Shown in pieces: positions 35,994-45,799 of a DNA stretch of 64,000 nucleotides. The stretch covers positions 561,341,642 through 561,405,641 of the forward strand of contig NC_134355.1 in assembly GCF_048569485.1 (NCBI RefSeq), read 5' to 3'. The position numbers and the translations under genes are program-made. The notes beneath the pieces were generated by a model. It was not told the origin of the DNA. It searched no databases and saw only the letters and a program-made list of their open reading frames with translations. The stretch comes from Anomaloglossus baeobatrachus (Eukaryota > Chordata > Amphibia > Anura > Aromobatidae). How positions within the stretch are numbered: the stretch's first letter is position 1; each line of letters begins with the position of its first letter.

Positions 35994-38962
35994 TGTTGTT
36001 GTGTGTAGTTACCAAGTGTTTGTGTAGGGGCTGTACATGTTCTGGGTTTGGCAGGGGGTGAGAGCGGTGTTGTTTGTGTGTTGCGTGTGTTGCGTTATTT
36101 GTGGAGCGCTGTGTGTCTGTAGCGTTGTGTGTGTGTTGCGCGGTTTGTGTGGGTGTGGGGTGTGTGTGTGTGTTTTGGGGGGAGGTATGTTTTGTGCAAT
36201 GTGTGTGTTGTGCGGTATGTCCGTATATTTGTGTGTGCCGCGGTGTTTGTGTGTTGGGTGTTGTGTGTGTGCGGCGTTGTCTGTGTGTGTGGGTGTCTGT
36301 GTAGGGCAGTGTTTGTGGTTCCCAGTGTGTGTGTGTGGTGTGTTGTGCAGTGTGTGTGTTTTGGGGGAGGTGTGCACCCCCCATCGTGCTCTATCCCCCA
36401 TGCTGCGCACCCCCCATCGTGCTCCATCCCCCATACTGCGCACCCCCCATCGTGCTCCATCCCCCATGCTGCGCACTCCCTATTGTGCTCCATCGCACAT
36501 GCTGCGCATTCCCCATCGTGCTCCATCCCCCATGCTGCGCATTCCCCATCGTGCTCCATCCCCCATGCTGCGCACTCCCAAACGTGCTCCATCCCCCATG
36601 CTGCGCACTCCCAAACGTGCTCCATCCCCCATGCTGCGCACTCCCCATCGTGCTCTATCCCCCATGCTGCGCACTCCCAACCGTGCTCCATTCCCCATGC
36701 TGCGCACCCCCCATCGTGCTCCATCCCTCATGCTGCGCACCCCCCCCATCGTGCTCCATCCCCCATGCTGCGCACACCCCATCGTGCTCCATCCCCCATG
36801 CTGCGCACTCCCCATCGTGCTCCATCCCCCATGCTGCGCACTCCCAAACGTGCTCCATCCCCCATGCTGCGCACTCCCCATCGTGCTCTATCCCCCATGC
36901 TGCGCACTCCCAAACGTTCTCCATCCCCCATGCTGCGCACTCCCCATCATGCTCCATCCCCCAGGCTGCGCACTCCCCATCGTGCTCCACAGTCACACAT
37001 CAGACAGTATACACGCACACATCTGATCGCATACACTCACACACACACCCCACTTCTCCCTGTGCCCACCGGTGGGCGGTCCCAGCAGCTGTGCTGCACG
37101 CCGTGCTCCTCTGCCGACACTCACAGATCCGATCGCATACACACACACACACATCAGAACACACTCACATGCATCCGATCGCATACACACACACACACTG
37201 AAGATATCGCACATATGCGCTAACACAATCACAACATCCGGAGATACCACATGCTTCCGGCCATGTGATCCTCCGGCAGGTCCTGGAAGGTCACTGCACA
37301 GTATCGCCGCCGAGAAGCAAGTGATATCACGGGATGTTGTGAGTATGTGGATGCGATCTGATGTGTGTGTGAGGTGTGTGTGTGTGAGGTGTGTGTGTGA
37401 GAGTGAGTGTGATCTGATGTGTGTGTGTGTGTGTCTGTTCTCACCTGGGAGTCGGGTCTCCGTATCGGTTCGGGGAATGCGTGCGGGGGGGAGGCCAGAG
37501 CGAGTGTGCAATGCGTGAGGGGGGCGTGGCAAGAGGCCAATCCGTGTGGGGGCGGAGCCTGGGCGAGCGGCCAATCCGTGCGGGGGGGCGGAGCCGAGGC
37601 GAGGCGAACGGCCAATCCGTGCGGGGGGGCGAAGGCGAGGCGAGCGGCCAATCCGCTGTTTGTCACCGTAAGGACACAATTTTGGAGCAAGACAGACAGA
37701 CAGACAGACAGAATAAGGCAATTATATATATAGCTATGAGAAAAAAATCTGAAAAACTAAACATTTTTAAGTAGTCTCTTAATTTTTGCCAGAGCTGTAT
37801 ATATACACAGTATAGTGTATATATATATACATATGTATAAATATACTGTGTGTATATATATATAATATATATATATATGTCCAATATATAAAGCTGAGTG
37901 TGTGTGTGTATGTATGTATGTCTGCTAAAGGAATCTGCACCGTCGCATTTACAATCACGAAATTTTGCACAGACGCCTCATGTGACCCAGGGAGCATCGT
38001 AGACTATGTTTTGACAGAAAAATTTAACCCCGTGCCTTACAGTTAGTCTCTAAAATCCTGCCGCCATTAAACTGAATGGAGGTGGAAGCTATAGGTTATT
38101 AATAGCAACTGTCAGTGGTTACTATAGGAACAAAATAAACTGTTAGTTGAAGCTTATGCATAAGGTTATATGATATCGGTGGAGAGATGGATAGAGAGAC
38201 AGAAAAAGACAGACAGACAGAGACACAGACAGAGACAGATGGGGAAAGAGACAGTCAGACGGGGAAAGAGACAGCCCTGGAAAGAGACAGACAGGCAAAG
38301 AGACAGACCTGGAAAGAGACAGACCTGGAAAGAGACAGACCTGGAAAGAGACAGACGGTCAAAGAGCCAGACCTGAAAAGAGACAGCCCGGGAAAGATAC
38401 AGCCGGGGAAAGAGACAGCTGGGGAAAGAGAGAGCCGGGGAAAGAGACAGACGGAGAAAAAGACAGACGGGGAAAGAGACAGACGGGGAAAGAGACAGAT
38501 GGGGAAAGAGACAGACGGGGAAAGAGACAGACGGGGAAAGAGACAGACGGGGAAAGAGACAGATGAGCAAAGAGACAGACCTGGAAAGAGACAGCCGGGG
38601 AAAGAGACAGCCGGGGAAAGAGACAGCCGGGGAAAGAGACAGACGGGGAAAGAGACAGACTTGGAAAGAGACAGACGGGGAAAGAAACAGACCAAGACAG
38701 ATGGAAAAGAGACAGACGGGGAAAGAGACAGACATACACACACATAGAGACAGACGCAGAGATAGAGAGAAACAGACAGACACAGAGATGGAGACTGATA
38801 GACTGATACAAATACAGACAGAGATAGAAATAGTCAGACAGAGACATAGACACAGACAGACTAGGAAAGAGACAGACAGAGAGACAGACAGACAGAGACA
38901 CAAAGATAGAGACTGGGAGAGAGACAGTTACTATCCCAGGCAACGCCCGGGTACTACAGCTA

Positions 38963-39009
<47 letters not shown>

Positions 39010-42000
39010 TCTATATCATATACACTATATAGTTGTATAAAAATAAATAATTTTAAAAAATGACATAGTGCTCCGCTGTATTTTTGATTCTCATCGCTGA
39101 TAAAGCGGACGGCTATGGGCTGCCACCCCCATCTGTCTGGCTTTACATGACTGGCAATCAAAATACAGGGAAGCCCATTAATTTTTATTTTTTAAATTAT
39201 TTAATAAAATAATTAAAAAAACAAATGCGTGGGCGCCCACTGTATTTTGATCCCCTGTCAGGTAAAGCCAGGCAGTTGGGGGCTGCGATTCTCGGCAGCC
39301 CGCAGCCGCCCCTGGAAATGGCGCATTGTTTCTTAGCGCCATTTCCAAGCGCTTTACCTGGCTTGTCCAGTGGCTCTGATGGCGGTGGCTCGCTGGGTAA
39401 TAAAGAGGTTAATCTCACCTATGACGTATTCTCAGATGGACAAATTAGACATGGCCACCATGAATTTTTAGTAAACAGAAAAAGAAACACAACACAGAGA
39501 ATTTTTTTTTTATTAAAAGTAAAACAAAAAAAATTTAGAGACTCTATCTTTATTATACAAACAATTCTTAGTTCGACGTAATCCACAGGTAGAGCATTGT
39601 CAGCTTCATCACTCTGTACAGACAGCGTCTTTACACAGTGAGAAGCACAGAGAGCCAAGTCAGCTCTGCTACATCGCTCTGTACAGAGCAAGAAGCAGAC
39701 TGACAGTGAGGGGATGATTGCTCTTGCTTCTCGCTGCATGGAAACACATGCAGCCAACCGCTCCTGTCGGGAGATTGTGCGCCGTAATGCGACACTCGCA
39801 CAGTGACGGTCAAAGTTCAATCGAGTCCATGAGCCATGGACTAGGGTGAACTCTGACGTCACCGCGAACACGGTCAAAAACAGCTGATGACTGGCAAGGG
39901 ACGAGCAATTCAGTGAATACTCCCGGAAGTTAAGTGGACTATTGAAAACGTCATAGTCATGTGACCAGTCTGTAGGCCTATGTCTGTACAACATTCACAC
40001 CAGCTGGTCACATGAGTATGACGTCATTGAAGGTCCTGTAAGTCCAGTGTTGATTACCGGGCGGCACAGCAATGATCGATCGCGGAGGCAGAAGCAGCTA
40101 GGAGTCAATCTGCAGGACTCATCGCGGGACCTGTAAGTAAAATCAGATTTTATTTTTTAATAATGTGCTTTCTTTTTACAGCCCCTGGACACGATCTAGA
40201 TCCGATCTGGACCCAATCTTTAATACGAGGTTCCCAGGAAAGCTTGTGATTGGGACTGTGCACACGATTACTATGTGATCAGTACGATCCCCGATCTTTA
40301 CAGATCGGGATCGCCCATCACTAGACAGGAACTGTAGCGCCACTTACTGTATTTGATGCAGCAATCCTAAAAGTCAATATCAACCCTTTTTACGAGCCTT
40401 GCCACATGACTTAATTATAGAAGCCAAGGGCAGACACGTTTTGTTTTTTTGCTTCACACTAAAGAGGGGAAAACACCCCGAATTAATTATCAGCAAACGG
40501 TATGTCCGGTTTGCTTCTTATCTCAAGTTATGAGGCAAGGATCAGTAAAGAGAACTTTTTATCAAATTTTTCATGTTGAACTGGACACACGATGTAATGG
40601 TGGCTACAGAGCGCAATCTTTTTTTTTTTTTATTATTTTGCCTCTCTTTTGTGGAAATGTTAGCAGTATTTGGCACCTAATGGGTTAATATCTGTTAAGT
40701 CCAAGCGGGTGTTATCGGAGAGTTTTCACTAAGAGTGTGGATTTCTTCCTCTTGTATGACATTGATCAATCAAACACAGGCAGTAACATGCAGGAAACAG
40801 AACACACACCCTCCATAGTTTAGAGCAGGTTACTCAGTGTATGAGATGTATAAATACAGCTATGATCTCCTGGTCTGTCCTCCTACATGATTAGAAAGTG
40901 GTGGGAGTTGAGGACAGATGCCAAACACCTTTCAGATATGGTCTTAGAAATCAGCGTGGGGAGAGAGACCGCACAACTGAGTTTACATGAGTCTTATAAC
41001 AAATTCTTCTAATAGCTCTTGTCCTCTCAAAGCACTTTCAAATCATGAACTTTCTAATCATGCAGGAGCTTAGACCAGGAAATCAGAGCTGTTAGGGCTG
41101 GGTTCTAAGTTGCTAGTGATGTCGTTGTAAAGGTGTCAAACACACGGATGCATGCTGCACAGCTGGAAACAAAGGACCAAGGAATGGTCCTGAACGATTT
41201 GTAGCGATCAGCAACTTCACAGCAGGGGCCAGGTCGCTGATGTGTTTCACACACTGCAATGTCGCTGGGGAGGTCGCTATAACGTCACAAAAGCGGTGAC
41301 GTTACAGCGATGTCGTTTGCGATGTTGCAGTGTGTAAAGCCACCTTTAGTCATTACATCTCACACACTGAGACACCTTCTCTAGGCTATTGAGGGGGCTG
41401 GTTTGTTTCTGCTCTACAGCCACTAATGCACAATGTGTCCAGTAAACATGAAAAACTTTGTTAAATTGACTATTAGGATTCCTATATCTATTTGGTGGCA
41501 CTAGCGTTCCTGTCCTCTTCCTCTATAAAATCGAGTTACAGTGGAACCTTGGATTAAGAGTAATTTGCCTTGAGAGTGTTTTGCAAGACAAGCAAAGCTT
41601 TCTAAAACTTTGTAACTTGGTTTAAGAGCAATGCTTTGCAATAAGAGCAAATACTGTGCACACTTCCGGTTCCGTCCTTTCACCGCGCTCTGACCTGCTC
41701 TGGAGGTAAATTTCTGTACATATGTACTGTATACTGTACACAGTATACCATTGTACAGTACAGTATATACTATATAGCATATCAATTTGTATTTGTGGAT
41801 ACAGTATTGTACTTTTTTATTGATAACCAGTATAGCACATTGCTTCTACTGACTGTACCTCCTGCACCCCAACAATTCCATTTTAAGCTAACGTACAGTA
41901 TAATTTGTTTTATATGCTATTTTAGTATACTGTAATAATTTTATATGAATACAGGACATTATTTTGTATTACTGCAATATGTTTGCGTTTCAATTATTTC

Positions 42001-44681
42001 CTATGGAAAAGTTCACTTTGATATAAGAGTAACTTGATTTAAGAGCACACTCCCGGAACAAATTATGCTCGTAATTCAAGGTTCCACTGTATTGGCAAAT
42101 GCTAATAGAGATGAACTGAGCCTAGATGTTGCTTTATGACTGTGCCACAGTTTACATCTTGTCTTGTGACTGGACAATGAAAAAAAACAGCCAACTATTT
42201 ATGTTTAAGAAAGATTAAGCATACCTTATTGCTGTGTCCTCTCACAGGGGGGCAGCACTTATAGTATGTAGCTCCTGGGGGTATGTTTTCAGCACTCAGG
42301 GTCAGATAATGGTGCGTGGTCTCTACTGTGATTGGCGCCCCTGCTTTTTTGGCTTTCCTGATAATGGGGAGTGATCGTGCTGATGAGAGGTGTACAATGT
42401 GGCAGCGGACTCTGGGTAAAGAATTGAAGGGTTTTGGTACATATTGAAACATCCTGCAAAGTATCACTTTAGTTTTTAAAGAGTTAAGGCCGCTAGCGAT
42501 CGCACCTGCCCCCGTCATGCGTGTGTCACGGGCAAATCGCTGCCCGTGGCGAACAATATCGCTGGTACTCGTCACACCAGCATACCTTCCTAACGACGTT
42601 ACTGTGGTCGATTTGTGCCGCTTTTTGGATCACTAGCGGTCGCTTGTAGGTGTCACACGGAACAACATCGCTAACGAGGCTGGATGTGCGTCAAGAATTC
42701 CGTGACGTAGCGTGTAAAGGCCTTAATTGTCCTCTCCTGACATATCTGTGTGAGTTAATACTAATCTACCGCATAATTTACTAATTCTGGAACTTTTTCC
42801 ATTAGTATTTTGCAGTTAAATCAGTCAGATCAGTGCTGTTCGCTAAGTAAGAAAACGCTAAACAGAACTTTACCAACTTGATTACGGGGCAATTAAAAGT
42901 TTACAATGCATGATTATTATTCTATTGAGAAATGCTCTACCATCTTTCGTTCCTATGGAGAGTTTAAGAAACACGAATATATTGTTTTTGTTTCATTTTT
43001 TAAAGTATTTACCAAATACTAACTTGTACTGTAGACAGAGATCAGCCACCAACTCAACCGCAGAAACTTCCATGTGATCTAAACGGGAGTTCAGAAATGT
43101 TTCATACTGTGTAGGATCTAAAAAAGATTAACATATAGAACTTATCAACACAAGGGTTTTGTTTTATTTTATGACTTTGTACCATTTCTTGTGCCTTTTT
43201 TTTAGTTTGTATCATTTGTATCATACATTTTTCAAGCCTAATAGATATGCCAATGTAAAAAAAATGACATCACTAAGCATGCAGCATTTAAAGCACTATT
43301 CCACTGTTTTGTTTTGTTTATTCCATGGCTAGAGAGGTGTTTTAAATGTAAGTCCCCTGTCTTAGACCGGCGTCACACAAGTGCATGGCATCCGATGTGA
43401 AAGATTCAGAAGTGATATGCTACTGACGCTCGGCTCCCGCTCTGCTGCGAGCATGAGCTGAGTGTCATGCAACTATGATCTGATCATGTGATTGGATCAT
43501 AGCTGCAGAGAAGAGGGAGAAAGCACTTTCTCACTCTTCTCCGCTCCCTGTCTGCGTATAGATGACGTCAGAGTGCAGTCATAGACTTACATGGGTTTGA
43601 GTGAGCAAAGACTCTCAGACAATCGCAGCATGCTACAATTTTTTTCTAAGACCGATTAGGGCTAAGAAAAAGCTTGCAGATATGAGCTGCTTGATTCATT
43701 AACATTGAGCCGAGTGCAATGCGAGATTTTCTCACATTGCATTCTTGCAAGTCATACGCCAGTGTGACGTCGACCTTATACTCACCTTTCGCTGTCTTAG
43801 TCTTTTTCCAGTAGCACTCCAGTTGGTGTCCTGTGATTTGTGACCTGCCAGCAGCTCCTGTGTTCCATGGAGCAGGAGGTCAGAATTCCATGCAGGTCTA
43901 TGAGAGCTTCATTCTGGCCTCGTTCTCTCTCTCATAGAGATGCAATGGCAGCTGGTGATGTAACGTCTGATTTCTGGCCAGTTAGAAGGTATGAGCACAA
44001 GATGCCCCTCGACAAATAGGTGAAGCTGCCAGAAGGGTGAGTATATGATAGGGGGCAGGGGGCTTAGATTTAAAGCACTACTCCAGAGCTGAAAAACAAA
44101 AACGCTAGAGTGGTGCTTTATCAAAAATATGCCAAATTCAAGAATCTACTACTTTTTAGCACATTATTTATCTATTTGTTATATATCAATGTTGGTTCCT
44201 TACTAGAGATGAGTGAACGTTTGGAAGTTCGGTTCAAAGGGCACAGTCGAACCTTAGCTAAGGTTCGGTTTCTGACCTTGACTTGATTGGAACCTCAATG
44301 GAAGTCATTAATTGGGCAGTTCGTGTCTCCACCTACATGCTGCCAGCCATAAGCAGAACACTTCAGGGAGAGGGTGAGTGGGGTTATTTATTTATTTTTT
44401 AAATTTGTATGTGTGTGCACAATACATCAGATCATACTGATTTTACCTCCAGTTCGAGCCGTTCAAACATTGCACGTGGCTCGCACCGGCCTGAGCATCA
44501 CTCATACCCAAGCACAGCGCTGCTCGCTTCAGTGGTTTGCACTCGTAACTCACTCGAACTTCGAAACCTAACTTTGTTTTTTTGGTAGTTTCTTTCCAAA
44601 CCCAAACCTCAGGTTCGCTCATCTCTACTCCTTACCTCCTGTGACTGGCACACTTCTTGAATCTTCAAGTTCAGCATGAAA
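26667..44681 (-). CDS. ALN: Allantoinase, C-terminal seven exons
   Basis: Allantoinase hydrolyses allantoin to allantoate in purine breakdown; it is a metal-dependent amidohydrolase kept in fish and amphibians. Seven minus-strand exons join with matching phases and AG/GT borders (44681-44636, 43117-43024, 42411-42225, 33687-33549, 33443-33271, 28499-28467, 26828-26667) to give 277 codons and a TAA stop. Metal-site motifs of the family are present: FHAE, HIVHLSS and DHSPC. The middle exons also carry [22 protein letters not shown] and DADLVIWDP. Bullfrog allantoinase as I remember it has about 480 residues, so the N-terminal ~200 (with the HxH and lysine ligands) must lie in exons not seen here, presumably right of the window. 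No damage is visible in the seven exons; the gene looks functional. Confidence 0.93.
27090..27365 (+). mobile_element. tRNA-derived SINE with L2-type tail
   Basis: A tRNA-like head with box A (GCTCAGTGGTTAGCACTGCA) and box B (GGTTCAAATCCCACC) is followed by a GTTTGCGTGGGTTTCCTTTA / TTTCCTCCCACACTCC body, GAGCCCCAATGGGGACAGTG and the L2-like tail GTAAAGCGCTGTGGAAT / CGCTATATAA. It ends in AATAA-type repeats. Likely mobilised by an L2-clade LINE. Lies in the last ALN intron. Confidence 0.9.
27617..28075. mobile_element. PIF/Harbinger-type MITE
   Basis: Ends GGCTAGTTTCACACTTGCG and its mirror; flanked by TTA and TAA, so the duplication is imperfect. 459 bp, non-coding, close relative of the copy at 23955. 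In the last ALN intron. Confidence 0.8.
28467..28499 (-). CDS. ALN: ALN micro-exon of 33 bp
   Basis: Eleven codons ([11 protein letters not shown]) between TTTTCTAG and GTATTT, in phase 0 on both sides. It fits exactly between the WDPDSRFQ exon and the LTPYLGF exon and matches the VQEDMIYHKNK-like stretch I recall from frog allantoinase. An LTR element starts about 200 bp upstream of it in the same intron. Confidence 0.88.
28704..29415 (+). repeat. 5' LTR of the cold-shock LTR element
   Basis: 712 bp; contains an AATAAA word at about 29222 in CAATAAACGTGCC, consistent with an LTR polyadenylation signal. Confidence 0.9.
29876..30631 (+). CDS. Element-borne protein with cold-shock domain
   Basis: Open frame of 251 codons inside the LTR element. 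Residues about 1-165 are proline- and charge-rich without a recognised fold. Residues about 169-205 read as a cold-shock domain: TVGTVVKFN, the RNP1-like GYGFI, then [11 protein letters not shown] as the RNP2 region. Cold-shock domains bind single-stranded RNA or DNA. I infer a nucleocapsid-like or RNA-chaperone role, in place of the usual CCHC knuckle, which is not seen. The fold call rests on motifs only. Fossil element; no completeness is claimed. Confidence 0.7.
   Translation: MKQRAAAGALVATSLGRGRPSQTAAEEALTIKLPAVPGGPERPAKVTWVTSWDAVTGETSTEVRATYKTLLQPGSEMLGTPLQSPEVVIPDQVGPPAPTEVPAPGEQHARELEEDEWGFFWEPVKPAPLTLRQSPPPGTDPVQERLLAETVAREMMDGPLSEEFDRQCTVGTVVKFNQAEGYGFIEDEETGDHFFYNRVNLDTEGLPQRLHTLFPGRKSEIPERSGMPGPICRRSDPDAHCSRGRTMATRD
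31460..32175 (+). repeat. 3' LTR of the cold-shock LTR element
   Basis: 716 bp, about 99% identical to the left LTR, preceded by a purine tract. Confidence 0.9.
32500..33260. mobile_element. PIF/Harbinger-type MITE beside an ALN splice donor
   Basis: Ends GGCTAGGGCC...GGCCCTAGCC, flanked by TAA at 32497-32499 and 33261-33263. Interior has AAAACGCA-rich words in both orientations. Its right end lies 10 bp from the ALN exon at 33271. Confidence 0.85.
33271..33443 (-). CDS. ALN: ALN exon, LFWTSAR...DADLVIWDP
   Basis: 173 bp between TTCTAAG and GTAAAT. Encodes [20 protein letters not shown], then [20 protein letters not shown] and [14 protein letters not shown] Harbinger MITE ends 10 bp inside the downstream intron. 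Confidence 0.95.
33549..33687 (-). CDS. ALN: ALN exon, EALWNALF...SSLQL
   Basis: 139 bp between CCACTAG and GTGAGA. Encodes [20 protein letters not shown], then PCTPDLKHL and [11 protein letters not shown]. The aspartate of SDHSPC is the catalytic acid/base of this superfamily. Confidence 0.94.
33688..34029. other. ALN intron; nothing recognised
   Basis: AT-rich intronic sequence between an ALN exon and the large hAT insertion. Confidence 0.5.
35580..35649. repeat. (AT)n microsatellite
   Basis: About 65 bp of nearly pure TA repeats at the left arm/loop border of the foldback hAT. A similar tract (about 38963-39002) marks the other border. Confidence 0.95.
36005..36370 (+). repeat. GT-rich simple sequence
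   Basis: Degenerate GTGTGTTGYG repeats. They create long frames full of Cys and Val on the plus strand and Thr and His on the minus strand; none is a gene. Confidence 0.85.
36375..36990. repeat. 33-bp minisatellite, about 18 copies
   Basis: Unit CCCCATCGTGCTCCATCCCC followed by CATGCTGCGCACT, 33 bp and therefore open in all frames. This explains the overlapping frames of up to 364 codons here. Units vary at a few fixed positions (CATCGT, AAACGT, AACCGT). Confidence 0.95.
37880..38963 (+). mobile_element. Helitron-like non-autonomous element
   Basis: Starts TCCAATATATAAAGC and ends with the short hairpin GCAACGCCCGGGTACT then ACAGCTAG, followed by T. Hairpin plus CTAG is the Helitron 3' signature and TC the 5' signature. 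The body after the first 300 bp is a minisatellite. No Rep/helicase is encoded. Confidence 0.7.
38190..38930 (+). repeat. AGACAGACGGGGAAAG minisatellite
   Basis: About 40 imperfect 15-16 bp units AAAGAGACAGACGGGG, drifting to simple GACA repeats at both ends. Low-complexity frames of 160-245 codons on both strands result from it. Confidence 0.95.
40332..40440 (+). repeat. Interspersed repeat copy
   Basis: TAGCGCCACTTACTG...AGCAATCCTAAAAGTCAA is shared with 57070-57180 (TAGCGCCACCTATTG...AGCAATCCTAAAAGTCAA). The foldback hAT lies directly to its left. Confidence 0.65.
40441..41127. other. ALN intron; no gene seen
   Basis: Intronic sequence with a T-rich tract at 40619-40636. No recognised repeat. 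Confidence 0.45.
41128..41348. mobile_element. MITE with TAAAGG ends
   Basis: TAAAGGTGTCAAACACACGG at the left, TGTGTAAAGCCACCTTTA at the right, with CACAGCAGGGGCCAGGT shared with the MITE at 17271. About 221 bp, non-coding. Confidence 0.6.
41539..42089. mobile_element. Mariner-type non-autonomous element
   Basis: CAGTGGAACCTTGGATTAAG at the left is mirrored by TTCAAGGTTCCACTG at the right, each flanked by TA. 551 bp and non-coding. It sits 135 bp downstream of the ALN exon 42225-42411 (in transcript direction). Confidence 0.85.
42225..42411 (-). CDS. ALN: ALN exon, HIVHLSS...GHSNK
   Basis: 187 bp between TACCCAG and GTATGC. Encodes [24 protein letters not shown] and [11 protein letters not shown], the most conserved part of allantoinases; the His of VHLSS is a metal ligand in the family. 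Confidence 0.95.
42484..42726. mobile_element. Short MITE with TTAAGGCC ends
   Basis: TTAAGGCC at the left and GGCCTTAA at the right, with CTAGCGATCG and TCACTAGCGGTCG as inner mirrored words. A TTAA duplication (piggyBac) and a TTA duplication (Harbinger) cannot be told apart here. It begins 73 bp upstream of the ALN exon ending at 42411. Confidence 0.6.
43024..43117 (-). CDS. ALN: ALN exon, DPTQY...LCLQY
   Basis: 94 bp, phase 1 in and phase 0 +2 bases out, between TTTTTTAG and GTTAGT. Encodes the helical [12 protein letters not shown] / [10 protein letters not shown] segment that precedes the next histidine motif. Confidence 0.92.
43289..44120. mobile_element. MITE with TAAAGCAC ends, containing a second MITE
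   Basis: TTTAAAGCACTATTCCACTG at the left faces CTAGAGTGGTGCTTTA at the right; a third, internal copy of the end lies at about 44070. Non-coding. Confidence 0.5.
43365..43775. mobile_element. Harbinger-type MITE nested in the TAAAGCAC element
   Basis: GACCGGCGTCACAC at the left and GTGTGACGTCGACC at the right, flanked by TTA at 43362-43364 and 43776-43778. 411 bp. Confidence 0.75.
44204..44627. mobile_element. hAT MITE inserted exactly at an ALN splice donor
   Basis: Ends TAGAGATGAGTGAAC...GTTCGCTCATCTCTA. Flanks TTCCTTAC (44196-44203) and CTCCTTAC (44628-44635) match at 7 of 8 bases, as expected for an aged 8-bp hAT duplication. The right flank is the first eight bases of the ALN intron (GTAAGGAG on the minus strand), so element and exon are separated only by the duplicated donor. 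Confidence 0.88.
44636..44681 (-). CDS. ALN: ALN exon (metal-ligand His exon)
   Basis: 46 bp encoding [15 protein letters not shown] plus one base. Acceptor TTATTAAAG, donor G|GTAAGGAG. FHAE holds a histidine ligand of the amidohydrolase metal site. The intron's first eight bases are a transposon target duplication (see hAT MITE at 44204). Confidence 0.88.
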
Positions 44682-45428
44682 CTTTAATAAGAAAAGATTT
44701 ATTTATTAGACTTCAGTATATTTGGAGAGTATTCCCACAGGCAGACAAATCTTCACTATTAACTTGGCCCACAAACCACATGTATAAAGGCATGAGAGTA
44801 CTTGGGGGTTAATTGCTGAAATTTGACCAGTATTTGAGGCTGTAATTCTAGGAAATTTCTGCTTTCCCAACATTAACCTTTAAAACTTTTTTCACCAATT
44901 GCACTCACTAACGACTACGTATATTTGGGATAGAAAGAGTCCGGTAACCATAGAGCATCAACACTTTCTATTTTGACATAATCCAGTTAACAGTGTATCT
45001 TTCAGGTGTGACATTTCGTACTTTAATCAGACATATGCTAAAAAGAATAAAGTATAATACAATTTAGGAAAAAATACACATATACTGTATATGCAGTATA
45101 TAAACTTAGCAAATTCTATGAAATCATAAATACTTAAAGAACACTGATGTTGCTTGTATTCACTGAAGTTATTGTATCTCTAAACACTAATCAAAATTAA
45201 CATTTTTCTGGGGTAATACTAGACCTAAATTAGGGTTAGAGAAACTACAGAGACCCAGAGATCAGGGTGAAATATGATTTGGCCGACTTGTATCTTTATT
45301 GCTTAGCAGGTCAATTAAAATATCAAAGATTTTGGGTGTCAGAAGAGGATAGAGCTAACTGTGAAGCACATTTTCACATCATTGTATTATTAAATTGTTC
45401 TGTGCCTTATTAGAGGGTACATATAGAC
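44682..45428. other. ALN intron; no gene seen
   Basis: AT-rich. I searched the minus strand for the preceding ALN exon and found none. Confidence 0.45.
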
Positions 45429-45615
45429 CAGGGGTCTCAAACTCAGCTGGGTATATGGGCCGCACATAGAAAAACATTTGCAAGAGGCTGCGTTCTTTGC
45501 AAGACAAATTTACATTTTTAGTGATACAGTATTTATTTTTCTATACATCTTTAGATCACTTTCTTGAACATTTTTTGCTTGTTTATTATAACAAATGTGC
45601 ACATTTTTGTTTAAG

Positions 45616-45631
45616 TATATATATACATATA

Positions 45632-45668
<37 letters not shown>
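45616..45668. repeat. (AT)n microsatellite
   Basis: Interrupted TA repeats inside the hAT element. Confidence 0.9.
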
Positions 45669-45678
<10 letters not shown>

Positions 45679-45799
45679 AATTGGTAAAAAAATAATGAAT
45701 GCTTTCTTTTGAATTTATTTATTTTACATTTTATCCCCTTTCTTGAAGGTAATATTGTTTTACAATTAGCAGCATCATATTGTAATCTTGGCCAACATC

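Larger units (their letters stand above)
35873..37732 (-). mobile_element. Helitron-like non-autonomous element
   Basis: On the minus strand it ends GGGCCCCCTTCTAGT, that is CTAG before T, as Helitron 3' ends do. Its 5' end is AT-rich near TATATATATAATTGCC at about 37732. No target duplication is made or expected. It carries GT-rich sequence, a 33-bp minisatellite and CA repeats. Read from termini only; moderate confidence. Confidence 0.55.
35652..37797. mobile_element. Tc1/mariner-like element, interrupted by a Helitron
   Basis: CAACTCTGGCAAAAATTAAG at the left is mirrored by CTTAATTTTTGCCAGAGCTG at the right, each next to TA, the Tc1/mariner target. Only about 220 bp (left) and 65 bp (right) belong to it; the rest is the Helitron insertion. 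Non-coding. Confidence 0.7.
34038..40323. mobile_element. 6.3 kb foldback hAT element with nested insertions
   Basis: Ends TAGTGATGGGCGATCC...GGATCGCCCATCACTA, with a perfect 8-bp duplication GACAGGAA at 34030-34037 and 40324-40331, which is diagnostic of hAT. The arms pair over roughly 1.3-1.5 kb (34038 to about 35570 with about 38985 to 40323). The loop holds a Tc1/mariner-like element, two Helitron-like elements and long satellite tracts. No transposase is encoded. It lies in the ALN intron between 33687 and 42225. Confidence 0.93.

Noticed and set aside
36037-37223. Frames of 290-364 codons on the plus strand and 130-240 on the minus strand
   Set aside because: A 33-bp repeat and GT/CA tracts keep all frames open; compositions are Cys/Pro/His or Met/Gly/Trp ladders.
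38166-38903. 245-codon Ser/Leu/Phe frame and 186-codon Lys/Glu/Arg frame
   Set aside because: Both are translations of the AGACAGACGGGGAAAG minisatellite.
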